Positions 36,523-44,868 are shown, counted from the first letter of the stretch. The stretch: DNA of 64,000 nucleotides from Aestuariirhabdus haliotis (GCF_023509475.1 NZ_JAKSDZ010000007.1:1-64000); one strand, 5' to 3'. A program made the numbers and translations. Notes: a model not told the origin generated them from the sequence alone.

Positions 36523-37170
36523 ATGAGCAGCAAACGACACTACAGCGCCCTTGACCAGTTACTGATTGGTGCCGATCAGGTACTGCGAACCCTCAGCCAT
36601 TCGGCCAATACTGCGGAACGTCCTTCCCCGGCAGAGAGCCACCAGGAAAGCACACTGGATAAGGATGAGAAGCGTCACGTAGCGGGCCTGATGCGAGTCA
36701 ACCATGCTGGAGAAGTTTGCGCTCAGGCGCTCTACCAGGGACAGGCCCTGACGGCCCGACTACCCGATGTTCGGGAGGCCATGAATGAGGCCGCACGCGA
36801 AGAGATTGACCATCTGGTGTGGTGTGAGCAGCGTTTGCAACAGCTGGGTAGTCGTACCAGCTTGCTGAACCCTGTGTGGTATGCGGCTTCCTTCTCTATC
36901 GGCGCACTGGCCGGAGCCCTGGGTGATAAATGGAGCCTGGGCTTCGTTGCCGCAACCGAGAACCAGGTCTGCGCGCATCTGGAATCTCACCTTGAAAAGC
37001 TTCCCGTCAGCGACCAGAAAAGTCGCGCCATACTAAAACAGATGAAAGATGACGAAGAGCGCCATGAGCAGATGGCAATGCAGGCAGGTGGTGCCGAGTT
37101 TCCAGCACCTGTACGAGCGGTTATGACGATGGTTTCAAAAGCGATGACCGCAAGCTCCTATCGCATTTAA
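36523..37170 (+). CDS. coq7: Demethoxyubiquinone hydroxylase Coq7
   Basis: About 215 residues. It catalyses the last hydroxylation in ubiquinone synthesis. The di-iron ligands are in [11 protein letters not shown] (first EX), [10 protein letters not shown] (ExxH), [12 protein letters not shown] and DEERHEQMA (ExxH). Absence of a ubiF-type gene is usual where Coq7 occurs. ATG at 36523 has GAGG nine bases upstream, better than the ATG at 36517. It diverges from the AAA+ gene with overlapping 5' regions. Confidence 0.95.
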   Translation: MSSKRHYSALDQLLIGADQVLRTLSHSANTAERPSPAESHQESTLDKDEKRHVAGLMRVNHAGEVCAQALYQGQALTARLPDVREAMNEAAREEIDHLVWCEQRLQQLGSRTSLLNPVWYAASFSIGALAGALGDKWSLGFVAATENQVCAHLESHLEKLPVSDQKSRAILKQMKDDEERHEQMAMQAGGAEFPAPVRAVMTMVSKAMTASSYRI

Positions 37171-37187
37171 GCGCAGAGCGTTCTGTC

Positions 37188-37216
37188 GACGGACTCAATG
37201 CTCAATCGAGTCCGTC
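37188..37216. terminator. Hairpin between convergent coq7 and the OsmC gene
   Basis: GACGGACTC (37188-37196) and GAGTCCGTC (37208-37216) form a perfect 9-bp stem with an 11-base loop. No long T-run follows on either strand. Confidence 0.5.
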
Positions 37217-37228
37217 ACAGGCCATATT

Positions 37229-37639
37229 CTAGAGTTCTACAATTTTATAATCGTGAGTAATGGCCACTCCGGCTGCGCCGAGCATAATCGATGCCGAGCA
37301 ATACTTCTCTGCCGACAATTCGACCGCGCGTTTAACCTGCGATTCCTTTAACGCGGTACCACTGACAACAAAATGCAAGTGAATGCTGGTAAACACCGAC
37401 GGCACCGCATCCGCCCGCTCAGCACGGATCTCGACGCGACAATCATCAACCTGTTGGCGCGCTTTTTCCAGAATACCCACCACATCGATGGAAGAGCAGC
37501 CGCCAACACCTAACAACAGCATTTCCAGCGGACGAACCGCCTCGTTTCCTTCCTTGGCTCCATCCATCAAGACCCGGGCACCACTGCCAGCAACCCCTTC
37601 AAATTGACGATCTTTTAACCACTTAACTTCTACTTGCAT
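37229..37639 (-). CDS. OsmC/YhfA family protein
   Basis: About 136 residues from the ATG at 37639 (GAGG seven bases before); an ATG at 37651 is possible. LLLGVGGCSSIDVVGIL (about 45-61) holds the first redox Cys and EKYCSASIML (about 109-118) the second, the peroxidatic pair of the OsmC family. YhfA-type members are less clearly peroxidases than Ohr. It sits between coq7 and vfr as in Pseudomonas aeruginosa, though speD is absent here. Confidence 0.9.
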   Translation of the reverse strand: MQVEVKWLKDRQFEGVAGSGARVLMDGAKEGNEAVRPLEMLLLGVGGCSSIDVVGILEKARQQVDDCRVEIRAERADAVPSVFTSIHLHFVVSGTALKESQVKRAVELSAEKYCSASIMLGAAGVAITHDYKIVEL

Positions 37640-37859
37640 GGCTCGCCTCACCCTCTACAGACTCTTTGAAGCGGGCAGAGTATCACCAAGCAAGCACAGT
37701 GCCCAGCGGCAGCCTTGGCGTTTTACCACCGGTGATCGGCAAAAAGTCGAAGCCTGTCAAAAGATAGGGTTACGGATTTTGTGAAAACTGGTACTCGTCA
37801 CTCAATAACGCCATAATGACTGGATTAGCTAAACCTACAAGACAATTGCAGGAAACGTG

Positions 37860-38498
37860 ATGGTAATGATTACGCCCCCTCAAAAGATCAAAGGTCTCGA
37901 TACCTTTGTCTCCTTATGCCACCGACGCCGCCACAGTGCCAAAAGCACTCTGATCTATGCTGGTGACAACAGTGACTCCCTTTATTATATCGTCAAGGGG
38001 TCAGTCACTATCCTGATCGAGGATGACGATGGCCGCGAAATCATCATTGCCTACCTGAATGCAGGCGATTTCTTCGGTGAAATGGGTTTATTTCTTGAAG
38101 AAGAGGGTTCTCGCAGCGCCTGGGTACGGGCCAAAACCGAATGTGAAGTGGCAGAGATCAGCTATACCAAGTTCCGAGAATTGTCATCTCAGTTCCCGGA
38201 CATTCTCTATGAAATTGGCGCACAGATGGCCAACCGCCTTCGCAACACGACCCGGAAAGTCGGCGACCTGGCCTTTCTCGACGTGACAGGCCGAGTGGCC
38301 CGTACACTGCTCGATCTATGCAAACAGCCCGATGCCATGACCCACCCTGACGGCATGCAGATCAAAATCACCCGCCAGGAGATCGGCCGGATTGTCGGTT
38401 GTTCCCGGGAAATGGTGGGGCGGGTTCTCAAGACCCTTGAAGAACAAGGTCTGGTATCCGTAAAAGGCAAAACCATGGTGGTGTTCGGCACTCGCTAG
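37860..38498 (+). CDS. vfr: Cyclic-AMP receptor protein, Vfr type
   Basis: About 212 residues. The N-terminal cNMP domain has [10 protein letters not shown], with the Glu that contacts the ribose, and the Arg/Ser region SRSAWVRAK that binds cAMP phosphate. The dimer helix leads to the [23 protein letters not shown], which matches Pseudomonas Vfr closely, as does [16 protein letters not shown]. In Pseudomonas Vfr controls type IV pili, virulence and secretion. ATG at 37860 has AGGA six bases upstream. It could control the pil genes in this window. Confidence 0.93.
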   Translation: MVMITPPQKIKGLDTFVSLCHRRRHSAKSTLIYAGDNSDSLYYIVKGSVTILIEDDDGREIIIAYLNAGDFFGEMGLFLEEEGSRSAWVRAKTECEVAEISYTKFRELSSQFPDILYEIGAQMANRLRNTTRKVGDLAFLDVTGRVARTLLDLCKQPDAMTHPDGMQIKITRQEIGRIVGCSREMVGRVLKTLEEQGLVSVKGKTMVVFGTR

Positions 38499-38506
38499 CC
38501 TTGTAT

Positions 38507-38543
38507 TGCATCCGACGATATTCTCGCTGAAGCGTCGGATGCA
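38507..38543 (+). terminator. Long hairpin after vfr
   Basis: TGCATCCGACG (38507-38517) and CGTCGGATGCA (38533-38543) make an 11-bp perfect stem with a 15-base loop. It is followed only by TTCTC, so termination would be weak or rho-assisted. Confidence 0.55.
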
Positions 38544-38713
38544 TTCTCAAGCGTTCTCTAACCGCTTACTATCTTGCCCATTTAACACTCTTTCCCCCAG
38601 ATGTCTCTGCTCAGCCACATTCGAGCTAACGAATGCAGAACTCCGATGTTGACGCTTCAGGTCGATTCACGTGTAATTGGCCATACCAAACCTGTCAATT
38701 CGGCCCATCATCC

Positions 38714-38977
38714 ATGCTGGAAATCCATATAACCCCAAGTGCGCCTCGCAGCCCCACCACAATAATTGAAATGAAAGGTCCCTCCCCCCTGCTGGATCAT
38801 GCTATTCAGGTGATGGTAGAGCTGGGGTGGGACGATGAATTAGCCGCCACTGGTGATACATGGAAGACTGGAGCGACTAGAGCCACCTTTGCCGTTGAGA
38901 ATTCAATGATCGATGAATTCAAACACGACTTTCAAGCCACTCAGGAAGAACTTACATCCAACCCTCCTGAGGCCTAA
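38714..38977 (+). CDS. Small protein of unknown function
   Basis: From the ATG at 38714 the product is 87 residues, acidic and soluble, with no membrane segment. The frame is open from 38633, but that part looks noncoding. No family recognised. It stands alone between vfr and the convergent peroxidase-like gene. Confidence 0.4.
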   Translation: MLEIHITPSAPRSPTTIIEMKGPSPLLDHAIQVMVELGWDDELAATGDTWKTGATRATFAVENSMIDEFKHDFQATQEELTSNPPEA

Positions 38978-39015
38978 GCAGCGTTAAGCCCTTACCTGCC
39001 CTCTCATCCAAGCAA

Positions 39016-39546
39016 CTAGAACAACAGCTTTTCCACCGCCTGACGAAAACGAGGATCATCGGGCCGGGTTTGACTACCGAAGTGTCGAACTACCACGCCC
39101 TCCCGATCGACCAGATACTTGTTAAAATTCCAGGCAGGCGCTTGCGTTTGGGCCGCCAACTCGCGGAAAACCGGATTGCTGTTTTCGCCGCGCACCGAGG
39201 TCGGAGCAATCATCGTAAAAGTGACGCCGTAGTTTACATAACAGACCTTCGCGGCCTTGGCTTCTTCACTTGCTTCCTGGCGAAAATCATTACTGGCAAA
39301 GCCCAGAACCACCAACCCTTGACCAGAGTACTGTTGGTGCACCGTCTCCAGCCCCTTGAACTGAGGCGTAAAGCCACAGTGACTTGCGGTGTTCACAATC
39401 AACAAGGGCTTGTCACTGGCAATAACGCACAGATTAAGGGTGTCACTCGAATGCAGTTTCCGTAACGACTGATCCATCCATTGCGGGCAATTGGCAGACG
39501 CAGAACTTGCCACCAGGATCGCGCTTAAGGCGATTACAATCTTCAT
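39016..39546 (-). CDS. Glutathione-peroxidase-like protein, exported
   Basis: A 176-residue protein with a signal peptide (about 1-18). NTASHCGFTPQF (about 51-62) carries the peroxidatic Cys; VVLGFASNDF and WNFNKYLVDREG supply the Gln/Trp/Asn positions, although the usual FPCNQF is changed to FASNDF so the Gln is missing. Peroxide or lipid peroxide reduction in the periplasm is expected. CAGGAGGG precedes the ATG. A TGATCC-N16-CGTACC promoter lies 36 bases upstream, placing it in the ECF/ChrR regulon with the lipid operon. Confidence 0.88.
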   Translation of the reverse strand: MKIVIALSAILVASSASANCPQWMDQSLRKLHSSDTLNLCVIASDKPLLIVNTASHCGFTPQFKGLETVHQQYSGQGLVVLGFASNDFRQEASEEAKAAKVCYVNYGVTFTMIAPTSVRGENSNPVFRELAAQTQAPAWNFNKYLVDREGVVVRHFGSQTRPDDPRFRQAVEKLLF

Positions 39547-39581
39547 TACAACCCTCCTGTAAAAATGGTCAATCTACTATG

Positions 39582-39609
39582 GGTACGGGACTCTGGTTTA
39601 TGTGGATCA
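39582..39609 (-). promoter_or_regulatory. ECF (ChrR-type) promoter for the glutathione-peroxidase-like gene
   Basis: Minus strand: TGATCC (39609-39604), 16 bases, CGTACC (39587-39582). The spacing is the same as four other sites nearby. A start near 39576 leaves a 30-base leader. Confidence 0.65.
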
Positions 39610-39637
39610 CAATTATTTTCGGTCAGACCGAAAGCGC

Positions 39638-40042
39638 TTAAGTCTTATCAGAATCAGGAGCCACAACACAGCGTTCACAGGTAGAGGTCCCGGTTAACCA
39701 TAGCGAAAAGGTATATCGGTACCGTGCAAATACCCGATAGGCCACATCCATGGGGGTACGCAAAGGCCAGCGCCTTAGCCATCGCAACCAGCGCTTTTTT
39801 CCGACCAGATTCCAGGCATGCACACTGACATCAAGCCCAAGCAACAAGTGCCCGTTGGATCGTAAACCATGCAGCATTTCACTCGCTCGCTTCACATCAA
39901 TTTGAGGATGGGACTCCATAAAACCTTCCCCATTAATATCAACCAGGAGGATCTTTTTTTGTCGGTCATGACGTTTCAGAGCCTTCATTTCTATCACACA
40001 AAGTGGACACCGACTGTCGAAAAATATAGTAAGTTCGTGCAT
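39638..40042 (-). CDS. DCC-family (DUF393) thiol-disulphide oxidoreductase-like protein
   Basis: A 134-residue protein. FFDSRCPLCVIEMKAL (about 7-22) is the DxxCxxC signature of the DUF393 family, whose fold is thioredoxin-like. LVDINGEGF and the C-terminal LRRWPLRTPMDVAYRVFARYR complete the family pattern. Redox function is inferred. It is eleven bases after the DUF3429 gene and probably co-transcribed with it from the ECF-type promoter at 40571. Confidence 0.85.
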   Translation of the reverse strand: MHELTIFFDSRCPLCVIEMKALKRHDRQKKILLVDINGEGFMESHPQIDVKRASEMLHGLRSNGHLLLGLDVSVHAWNLVGKKRWLRWLRRWPLRTPMDVAYRVFARYRYTFSLWLTGTSTCERCVVAPDSDKT

Positions 40043-40052
40043 TAAACCTCTC

Positions 40053-40505
40053 CTAGTTGTAATACAGCCAAAGCATTACAAGATGCAGCCCTACCACCGC
40101 GCCAGTCAGCCAATAACGCATAGTCGGATACGATGCCGGATAATCCTGCCTTTGCTCAAAAAGCAGGTCTCGCTCTGCTATCAGCAACGCCACATAAGCC
40201 AACGACAATACGATTAGTGACAATCCGATTAGTGACAATCCGAAAGACGATATCAACAAAGCCAGGCAGGCAACCAACGCAAACAGATTACTGAATATCA
40301 GGGCAGGTGCCGACGAAGCGGTATCAGAGGTTCCCAGCTGACGCCCCCAGATGACACCACCAAGAAAGCCGAGAATGACAGCTGAATAGGATACAAATGC
40401 AAAAAACGGATTCAGATACAACCAGGCAGTCTTGAAGAAAGCCGATACGACAAAGAACACGAAAGGGAGTAAACCCGCATAACCCAGCACTCCGATCAGC
40501 CTCAT
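40053..40505 (-). CDS. DUF3429 family membrane protein
   Basis: A 150-residue protein with about five membrane helices. LGFLGGVIWGRQL (about 49-61) is the conserved segment of the family. Function unknown. The middle carries a recent in-frame 15-bp tandem duplication (Gly-Leu-Ser-Leu-Ile twice). It is the first gene of an operon with the DCC gene, with a perfect TGATCC-N16-CGTAAA promoter 39 bases upstream. Confidence 0.82.
   Translation of the reverse strand: MRLIGVLGYAGLLPFVFFVVSAFFKTAWLYLNPFFAFVSYSAVILGFLGGVIWGRQLGTSDTASSAPALIFSNLFALVACLALLISSFGLSLIGLSLIVLSLAYVALLIAERDLLFEQRQDYPASYPTMRYWLTGAVVGLHLVMLWLYYN
40211..40240. repeat. Perfect 15-bp tandem duplication inside the DUF3429 gene
   Basis: CGATTAGTGACAATC occurs twice in a row (40211-40225 and 40226-40240). 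It keeps the frame and adds five residues to a membrane helix, so it is either tolerated or strain-variable. Confidence 0.9.
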
Positions 40506-40543
40506 AGCCTTAACCCGTCACCGTACAACCTTAGATGTATTGG

Positions 40544-40571
40544 TTTACGCACTCATCCACAAACCGGATCA
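40544..40571 (-). promoter_or_regulatory. ECF (ChrR-type) promoter for the DUF3429-DCC operon
   Basis: Minus strand: TGATCC (40571-40566), 16 bases, CGTAAA (40549-40544). Both boxes and the spacing are identical to the site before the sigma-factor gene at 44.7 kb. Confidence 0.75.
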
Positions 40572-40633
40572 ACATCATCTGTTCCATTAATTGTCGCTTA
40601 CCGTTATAAATCATCAAAAAACAACAAAGCAAA

Positions 40634-40661
40634 AGATCCGAACGCCGTCTCTGAGCGTAAC
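40634..40661 (+). promoter_or_regulatory. ECF (ChrR-type) promoter for folE-folM
   Basis: Plus strand: AGATCC (40634-40639), 16 bases, CGTAAC (40656-40661). One change from the -35 of the other sites. A start near 40668 gives a 39-base leader with CAGGAG before the folE ATG. Confidence 0.55.
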
Positions 40662-40706
40662 TGCCTGAAACGACTTCAAACTTGCCATTGATACAGGAGC
40701 CGCATC

Positions 40707-41345
40707 ATGATTTCTTCGGAAGCAAAGCGCGTAAGAGAAATGTTGGTTGAGAAACGTCTTGAAACCCCTCTCTTGGATACAGGGCTTAATAACGAACAAA
40801 AGTACGTGCGCATCAAGGGTTTGATGACCGAGGTGATGGGTACGTTGGGGCTGGACCTGAAGGATGACAGCCTGCAAGAGACCCCTCATCGTATCGCTCG
40901 AATGTACGTCGATGAAATTTTTTCTGGTCTCGATTACGAAAGATTCCCTTCCATTGCTGTTATTGATAACAAAATGGGGGTCGATGAAATGGTTAAGGTC
41001 AACGAAATACGAATGGTGAGCACCTGCGAACACCATTTCATTACCATCGATGGCACCGCCAGAGTCGCCTACCTTCCTGACAACAAGATAATCGGCCTAT
41101 CCAAAATCAACCGGATTGTTCGTTTCTTTGCTCAACGCCCCCAGGTACAGGAAAGACTGACGCAACAGATTCTTGTCGCGTTACAAACATTGCTGGAAAC
41201 CGAAAACGTTGCCATTTCTATTGCAGCAACCCATTATTGTGTGAAAGCGCGAGGAATAATGGACACCAGCTCATTTACCGAAACCACAGCTCTAGGTGGT
41301 GTTTTCAAAAGCAATCCTCAAACACGATCAGAATTCTTTCAATAA
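40707..41345 (+). CDS. folE: GTP cyclohydrolase I FolE
   Basis: A 212-residue enzyme converting GTP to 7,8-dihydroneopterin triphosphate, the first step to folate and other pterins. [12 protein letters not shown] (about 105-116) holds a zinc Cys and two His; THYCVKARG (about 174-182) the second zinc Cys. [11 protein letters not shown] is the substrate pocket. The FolE1 form depends on zinc. It is followed after 13 bases by folM, which suggests use for tetrahydromonapterin rather than folate. Confidence 0.93.
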   Translation: MISSEAKRVREMLVEKRLETPLLDTGLNNEQKYVRIKGLMTEVMGTLGLDLKDDSLQETPHRIARMYVDEIFSGLDYERFPSIAVIDNKMGVDEMVKVNEIRMVSTCEHHFITIDGTARVAYLPDNKIIGLSKINRIVRFFAQRPQVQERLTQQILVALQTLLETENVAISIAATHYCVKARGIMDTSSFTETTALGGVFKSNPQTRSEFFQ

Positions 41346-41358
41346 CGAGATCAGACTT

Positions 41359-42072
41359 ATGCCCGCTCCTGTCCTTATTACCGGCATCGCCAAAAGAATT
41401 GGACTCCATATTGCTCGCGCACTCATCAAGCAAGGCATACCGGTCATTGGTACCTACAGACGCCGGCATGACTCGCTTAGCGAACTGGAAGTGATGGGTG
41501 TTCAGCTGTATCACTGCGACTTCTACGATACCGATCAGGTGGAACAGTTAATCACCTCCGTACAAAACAACCACACTGAACTCAGAGGTATCATTCACAA
41601 CGCATCGGATTGGCTCGGCGAAGGCGAGAGCGATCTGGCCCCTAGCCTGGTGATGGAGAGAATGATGCGAGTACACGCCTTCGCCCCCTATCAATTGAAT
41701 TTAGGTCTTGCGGATCAACTGAAAGCTTACTCTGAAGGCACTGCGGATATCATTCACATCACAGATTTTGCGGTTAAAAAAGCCAGCAAAAAGCATATTG
41801 CCTACGCCGCCAGTAAAGCCGCCTCAGAAAATATGAGTCGTTCCTTTGCTCGCCTACTCGCCCCCGAAGTAAAAGTGAACAGTATCGCACCTTCATTGAT
41901 CCTCTTTAATGAAGATGACAGCGAAGAGTACCGTCAACATACCCTGAAGAAAGCGTTGATTCCGGTAGAGCCCGGGCCTGAGGAAATCTATAACGCCATC
42001 AGTTTTCTGATGAACAGCGATTATATGACTGGACGTACTCTGCATCTGGACGGCGGGCGTCACCTGAAGTAG
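41359..42072 (+). CDS. folM: Dihydromonapterin reductase FolM (short-chain dehydrogenase)
   Basis: About 237 residues from the ATG at 41359; a longer frame overlaps folE and is unlikely. VLITGIAKRIGLHIA is the NADPH-binding start in the pteridine-reductase form (TGxxxRxG), GIIHNAS follows, and YAASKAASENM (about 148-158) is the YxxxK catalytic pair. It makes tetrahydromonapterin, the pterin cofactor of phenylalanine hydroxylase in Pseudomonas; folE-folM are also adjacent there. No folX is seen here. Confidence 0.85.
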   Translation: MPAPVLITGIAKRIGLHIARALIKQGIPVIGTYRRRHDSLSELEVMGVQLYHCDFYDTDQVEQLITSVQNNHTELRGIIHNASDWLGEGESDLAPSLVMERMMRVHAFAPYQLNLGLADQLKAYSEGTADIIHITDFAVKKASKKHIAYAASKAASENMSRSFARLLAPEVKVNSIAPSLILFNEDDSEEYRQHTLKKALIPVEPGPEEIYNAISFLMNSDYMTGRTLHLDGGRHLK

Positions 42073-42170
42073 CAAAACCAATCCATCGACTGTTATCCTG
42101 CTATCAACTGTTGCCCCATGTCTAGGGAACCCTTCTCCTCTATGCACCCTATCCTGTCTGAGCTAGCAAA

Positions 42171-42551
42171 ATGATTATTCTTCGTTTGATGGGTTGCCTC
42201 TATCTAGCCTCAGGCCTCTGGTGTGCAGCACAGCCAGAATTGTCAGCGACTTACCTTGGATTGGGCACTCTGAACGAGCAGGGATTAGCCGAATTTTTCA
42301 GCGTCTACGGTGGTCTTCAGATCGGCCTGGGCGCAGCCATGTTACTGGGCAGTTTCTACCAAACCTACCAACCAGGGGCTTTGCTATTTAGCGCCCTGTT
42401 CTCAACCTCTCTTGCGCTGTGCAGGCTGATCAGCCTAATTCAATACAATACCTTTTCTACCCAGCTTCCGTTTTTGCTTTTGGAATCAGTGATTGCAATG
42501 CTGCTGGTGTATGTGCTAATTCGTCATAACAACAATATTCAACAATCCTAA
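42171..42551 (+). CDS. DUF4345-like membrane protein
   Basis: A 126-residue protein with four hydrophobic helices. EFFSVYGGLQIGLGAAML (about 41-58) resembles the DUF4345 pattern (xYGGxxxGxG). Function unknown. It lies 98 bases after folM on the same strand and may be the end of that operon. Confidence 0.65.
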   Translation: MIILRLMGCLYLASGLWCAAQPELSATYLGLGTLNEQGLAEFFSVYGGLQIGLGAAMLLGSFYQTYQPGALLFSALFSTSLALCRLISLIQYNTFSTQLPFLLLESVIAMLLVYVLIRHNNNIQQS

Positions 42552-42908
42552 GCAAGTTTTAGAGCCTCATATCGTCCATTCCCCTACCTCAATCGCTGCC
42601 TGCTAGAAAACACGCTCTGTATGCGAGTCACTTTTTGAACAGAAAAATTCGTCTGCACATTAGAGAGCTAAGGCTAATTGATTTTTATAAACCTACAGAT
42701 ACTATGTAATCAGCAACACTCAACCGCAAAGCGCGATTAATAGCCCTATTTTTCAAAACACTAGAATTTCAAATACCAAAGATCATTATTATTGTGTATG
42801 TCATGGTGATTTTGACTTCAATTAAAATTCTACAAAAAACAATACAGAGATGAATGCTGTATTTATGAGCATTAACTTTCGGAGACTTAACACTAAGGTC
42901 TAAAATCA
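42552..42908. other. AT-rich intergenic region before an orphan gene
   Basis: No gene is seen. TTGACT at 42812-42817 is a possible -35 without a convincing -10. Base composition falls clearly below that of the flanking genes from about 42600 on. Confidence 0.5.
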
Positions 42909-43319
42909 ATGGAAAGCAGAATCCCATTACCAACCGATAATATTTACAAATTCTACGCTCTATTTGGACTATTATTGGCTGTATTTAGTGCTGGCGCAGT
43001 TATTTATGTAAACCAATCAACAAATAATTTGGTTTACGATGTTTCTGTCGAATATCAATTGTTAAAGCACATACCTGAAACCGTTCGAACTATTTCAGAA
43101 GAAGCGCGCCTGCAAGTTCTTGAAAGTAAGATAAACATAGCAAATAACAACAAATGGTTTTACTTGACCAGCCTTGGTGCAATTTTAGCTATAGGCATCC
43201 TAATGATTTGGTATGGATTTAAAGTTTGGCATACCGTTATACAACCTTTGCAGGACGAAATAACTCGATTAAACATTAAGAAGTTAAAACAAGAAGTGGG
43301 TGAGGAAGAGGCCACCTAA
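42909..43319 (+). CDS. AT-rich orphan membrane protein
   Basis: A 136-residue protein with two helices (about 15-33 and 79-99) that would place residues 34-78 in the periplasm, followed by a charged, coiled-coil-like tail (DEITRLNIKKLKQEVGEEE). The arrangement is that of a small receptor-like or chaperone membrane protein, but no family is recognised. Codon use is AT-rich compared with both neighbours, suggesting transfer. Confidence 0.6.
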   Translation: MESRIPLPTDNIYKFYALFGLLLAVFSAGAVIYVNQSTNNLVYDVSVEYQLLKHIPETVRTISEEARLQVLESKINIANNNKWFYLTSLGAILAIGILMIWYGFKVWHTVIQPLQDEITRLNIKKLKQEVGEEEAT

Positions 43320-43373
43320 CGAATCACTCTAGCGATATTGAGGCGTACAAATAAAATCTATGCAAACACCCAC

Positions 43374-44036
43374 CTAACCCGGCTGAATCTTTAAAAATGG
43401 GTTAAACCATCGCCAGGCGCCGGTCAGTCGAATAGGCGCTTGCTGGGCCGACAGGCACAGGCAATCTTCATTCTGGGCCGCCATTGGTCGATGCGCTTCT
43501 CCAGGTTCACGCAGAAGGAAATCCCCCACCGCATAAACACCATCCTCGTCGGAAAAACTGCCTCGCAGCACTACGGTGATCTCGGTAGCTCGATGATCAT
43601 GGTGGGCCACTTTGGCGCCAGCACTGATTTTGTGCAGTGCCACTTCATGGTTCTCATCACCGGATTTCAGACGGGCAGCTTTCAGACCGCTGGAGATCTT
43701 TTGCCAATGTATCCCGGTGGTATCGATCAGCTGCCCCACCACCGGCGGCAAATCAGCGCGCGATGAAGAACTGACAACTGGAGCAGGTTTCTCAACTGGC
43801 ATAACCGTTTGCGGCTGGTCGATACGATTAAGAACCTGATCCAATACCGAACCACCCACCTCAACCTTAGGTTGCTCGTCCATCAACTGAGCACCAAGCT
43901 CGTTCAGCTTTTCCAGCTCTGCCCTGCATTCCTTACAGTAGTGCAGGTGAGTGGTGACACAGATAGCTTGCGCCCAGGGCAGACAGCCGGCTGCATATTC
44001 GGCTAACAAATCGCTGGTAGGATGCTGCTTAATCAT
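43374..44036 (-). CDS. chrR: Anti-sigma factor, ChrR family (cupin)
   Basis: A 220-residue zinc protein that holds its ECF partner inactive until singlet oxygen or organic peroxide appears. His5, His30, Cys34 and Cys37 have the same spacing as the four zinc ligands in Rhodobacter ChrR. The C-terminal cupin keeps HDHRATE (H-x-H-x3-E) and the His of GEAHRP, the second zinc site. It overlaps the sigma gene by four bases (ATGA), the standard sigma/anti-sigma pairing. Confidence 0.93.
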   Translation of the reverse strand: MIKQHPTSDLLAEYAAGCLPWAQAICVTTHLHYCKECRAELEKLNELGAQLMDEQPKVEVGGSVLDQVLNRIDQPQTVMPVEKPAPVVSSSSRADLPPVVGQLIDTTGIHWQKISSGLKAARLKSGDENHEVALHKISAGAKVAHHDHRATEITVVLRGSFSDEDGVYAVGDFLLREPGEAHRPMAAQNEDCLCLSAQQAPIRLTGAWRWFNPFLKIQPG

Positions 44037-44659
44037 AGGGGTGACCGTGTAAAATGGGTATTAAGTTTTGCCAGAGCAAGTCGAATACGGGACTTAACTG
44101 TTCCCAGTGGTAATTCCAGCTCGGCGGCTATCTCGCTGTGGCACTTGCCTTCCCGGTAAACCATCGCGAGGATATTTGCCTGTTCGTTGGGCAGGCTCTT
44201 GAACGCCTGATTGACCCGCTCGACTGAGCGTACCTGTGTTAACTGAGCCAATGGTTGCGTCTGATCACTATCGGGCCAAACATCATCGGCACCGATCGAC
44301 TCTTCTACCGAATGCCGCCCTTTACGGCGTAACAGATCGATTCGAGCATTACGAGCGATGGTGTAGATCCAGGTACTGGCGGCGGCACGCTCCGGGTCGT
44401 ACATACCAGCCTTATCCCAAACCTTGATCATCGCCTCCTGAACCATATCATCGGCCAGCTCGGGGCTGATCCCCTTACCCAGCGATAGGAAGTAGCTCTT
44501 GATCATCGGCGCAAAGTGCTGAAACAGCTTTACGAACGCCTCTCGATCCTGATGTTTACCCACCTGGGACAACAGCTGGCTCCAGCTGTCCTTATCGTTC
44601 TGGAGCTCATCGGTATTCATGGCAGAGGGAGAATCCCTGTGTATGGAAACGACACTCAT
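44033..44659 (-). CDS. rpoE: ECF RNA polymerase sigma factor, RpoE/ECF11 type (ChrR partner)
   Basis: About 208 residues. Region 2: FAPMIKSYFLSLG, DDMVQEAMIKVWDKA and STWIYTIARNARIDLLRRK; region 4: LPNEQANILAMVYREGKCHSEIAAEL and LGTVKSRIRLALAKL. Its neighbour ChrR and the five TGATCC-N16-CGTA promoters around it identify the singlet-oxygen branch. One such site lies at 44738-44711, so it is auto-activated. The frame is open to a GTG at 44692; the ATG at 44659 with GATGAG upstream is preferred. Confidence 0.93.
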   Translation of the reverse strand: MSVVSIHRDSPSAMNTDELQNDKDSWSQLLSQVGKHQDREAFVKLFQHFAPMIKSYFLSLGKGISPELADDMVQEAMIKVWDKAGMYDPERAAASTWIYTIARNARIDLLRRKGRHSVEESIGADDVWPDSDQTQPLAQLTQVRSVERVNQAFKSLPNEQANILAMVYREGKCHSEIAAELELPLGTVKSRIRLALAKLNTHFTRSPL

Positions 44660-44710
44660 AATAGTCTCATCATCCGCTTTTTTAAAACTCACTGAGGCTG
44701 CTTTGACTGT

Positions 44711-44738
44711 TTTACGCCCTGAGCCTCTGTTCGGATCA
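44711..44738 (-). promoter_or_regulatory. Auto-regulated ECF promoter of the rpoE-chrR operon
   Basis: Minus strand: TGATCC (44738-44733), 16 bases, CGTAAA (44716-44711). A start near 44705 would serve either sigma-factor start codon. The R. sphaeroides sigma-E promoter likewise has TGATCC as its -35. Confidence 0.8.
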
Positions 44739-44840
44739 CTTTTTATTGAATAGTCGTTACACGCCTATCAGAGGCTGTGAATAGCCAAGTAGCCTCAAAG
44801 TGCCAAAACCCAAACCAATAACAAAATATACGGATCGAAT

Positions 44841-44868
44841 TGATCCATTCCTGATAACGGGGCGTATA
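44841..44868 (+). promoter_or_regulatory. ECF promoter of the seven-gene lipid operon
   Basis: Plus strand: TGATCC (44841-44846), 16 bases, CGTATA (44863-44868). A start near 44875 leaves about 50 bases before the GTG at 44926. An ATG at 44800 in the same frame would be upstream of the promoter, so it is not the start. Confidence 0.8.
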
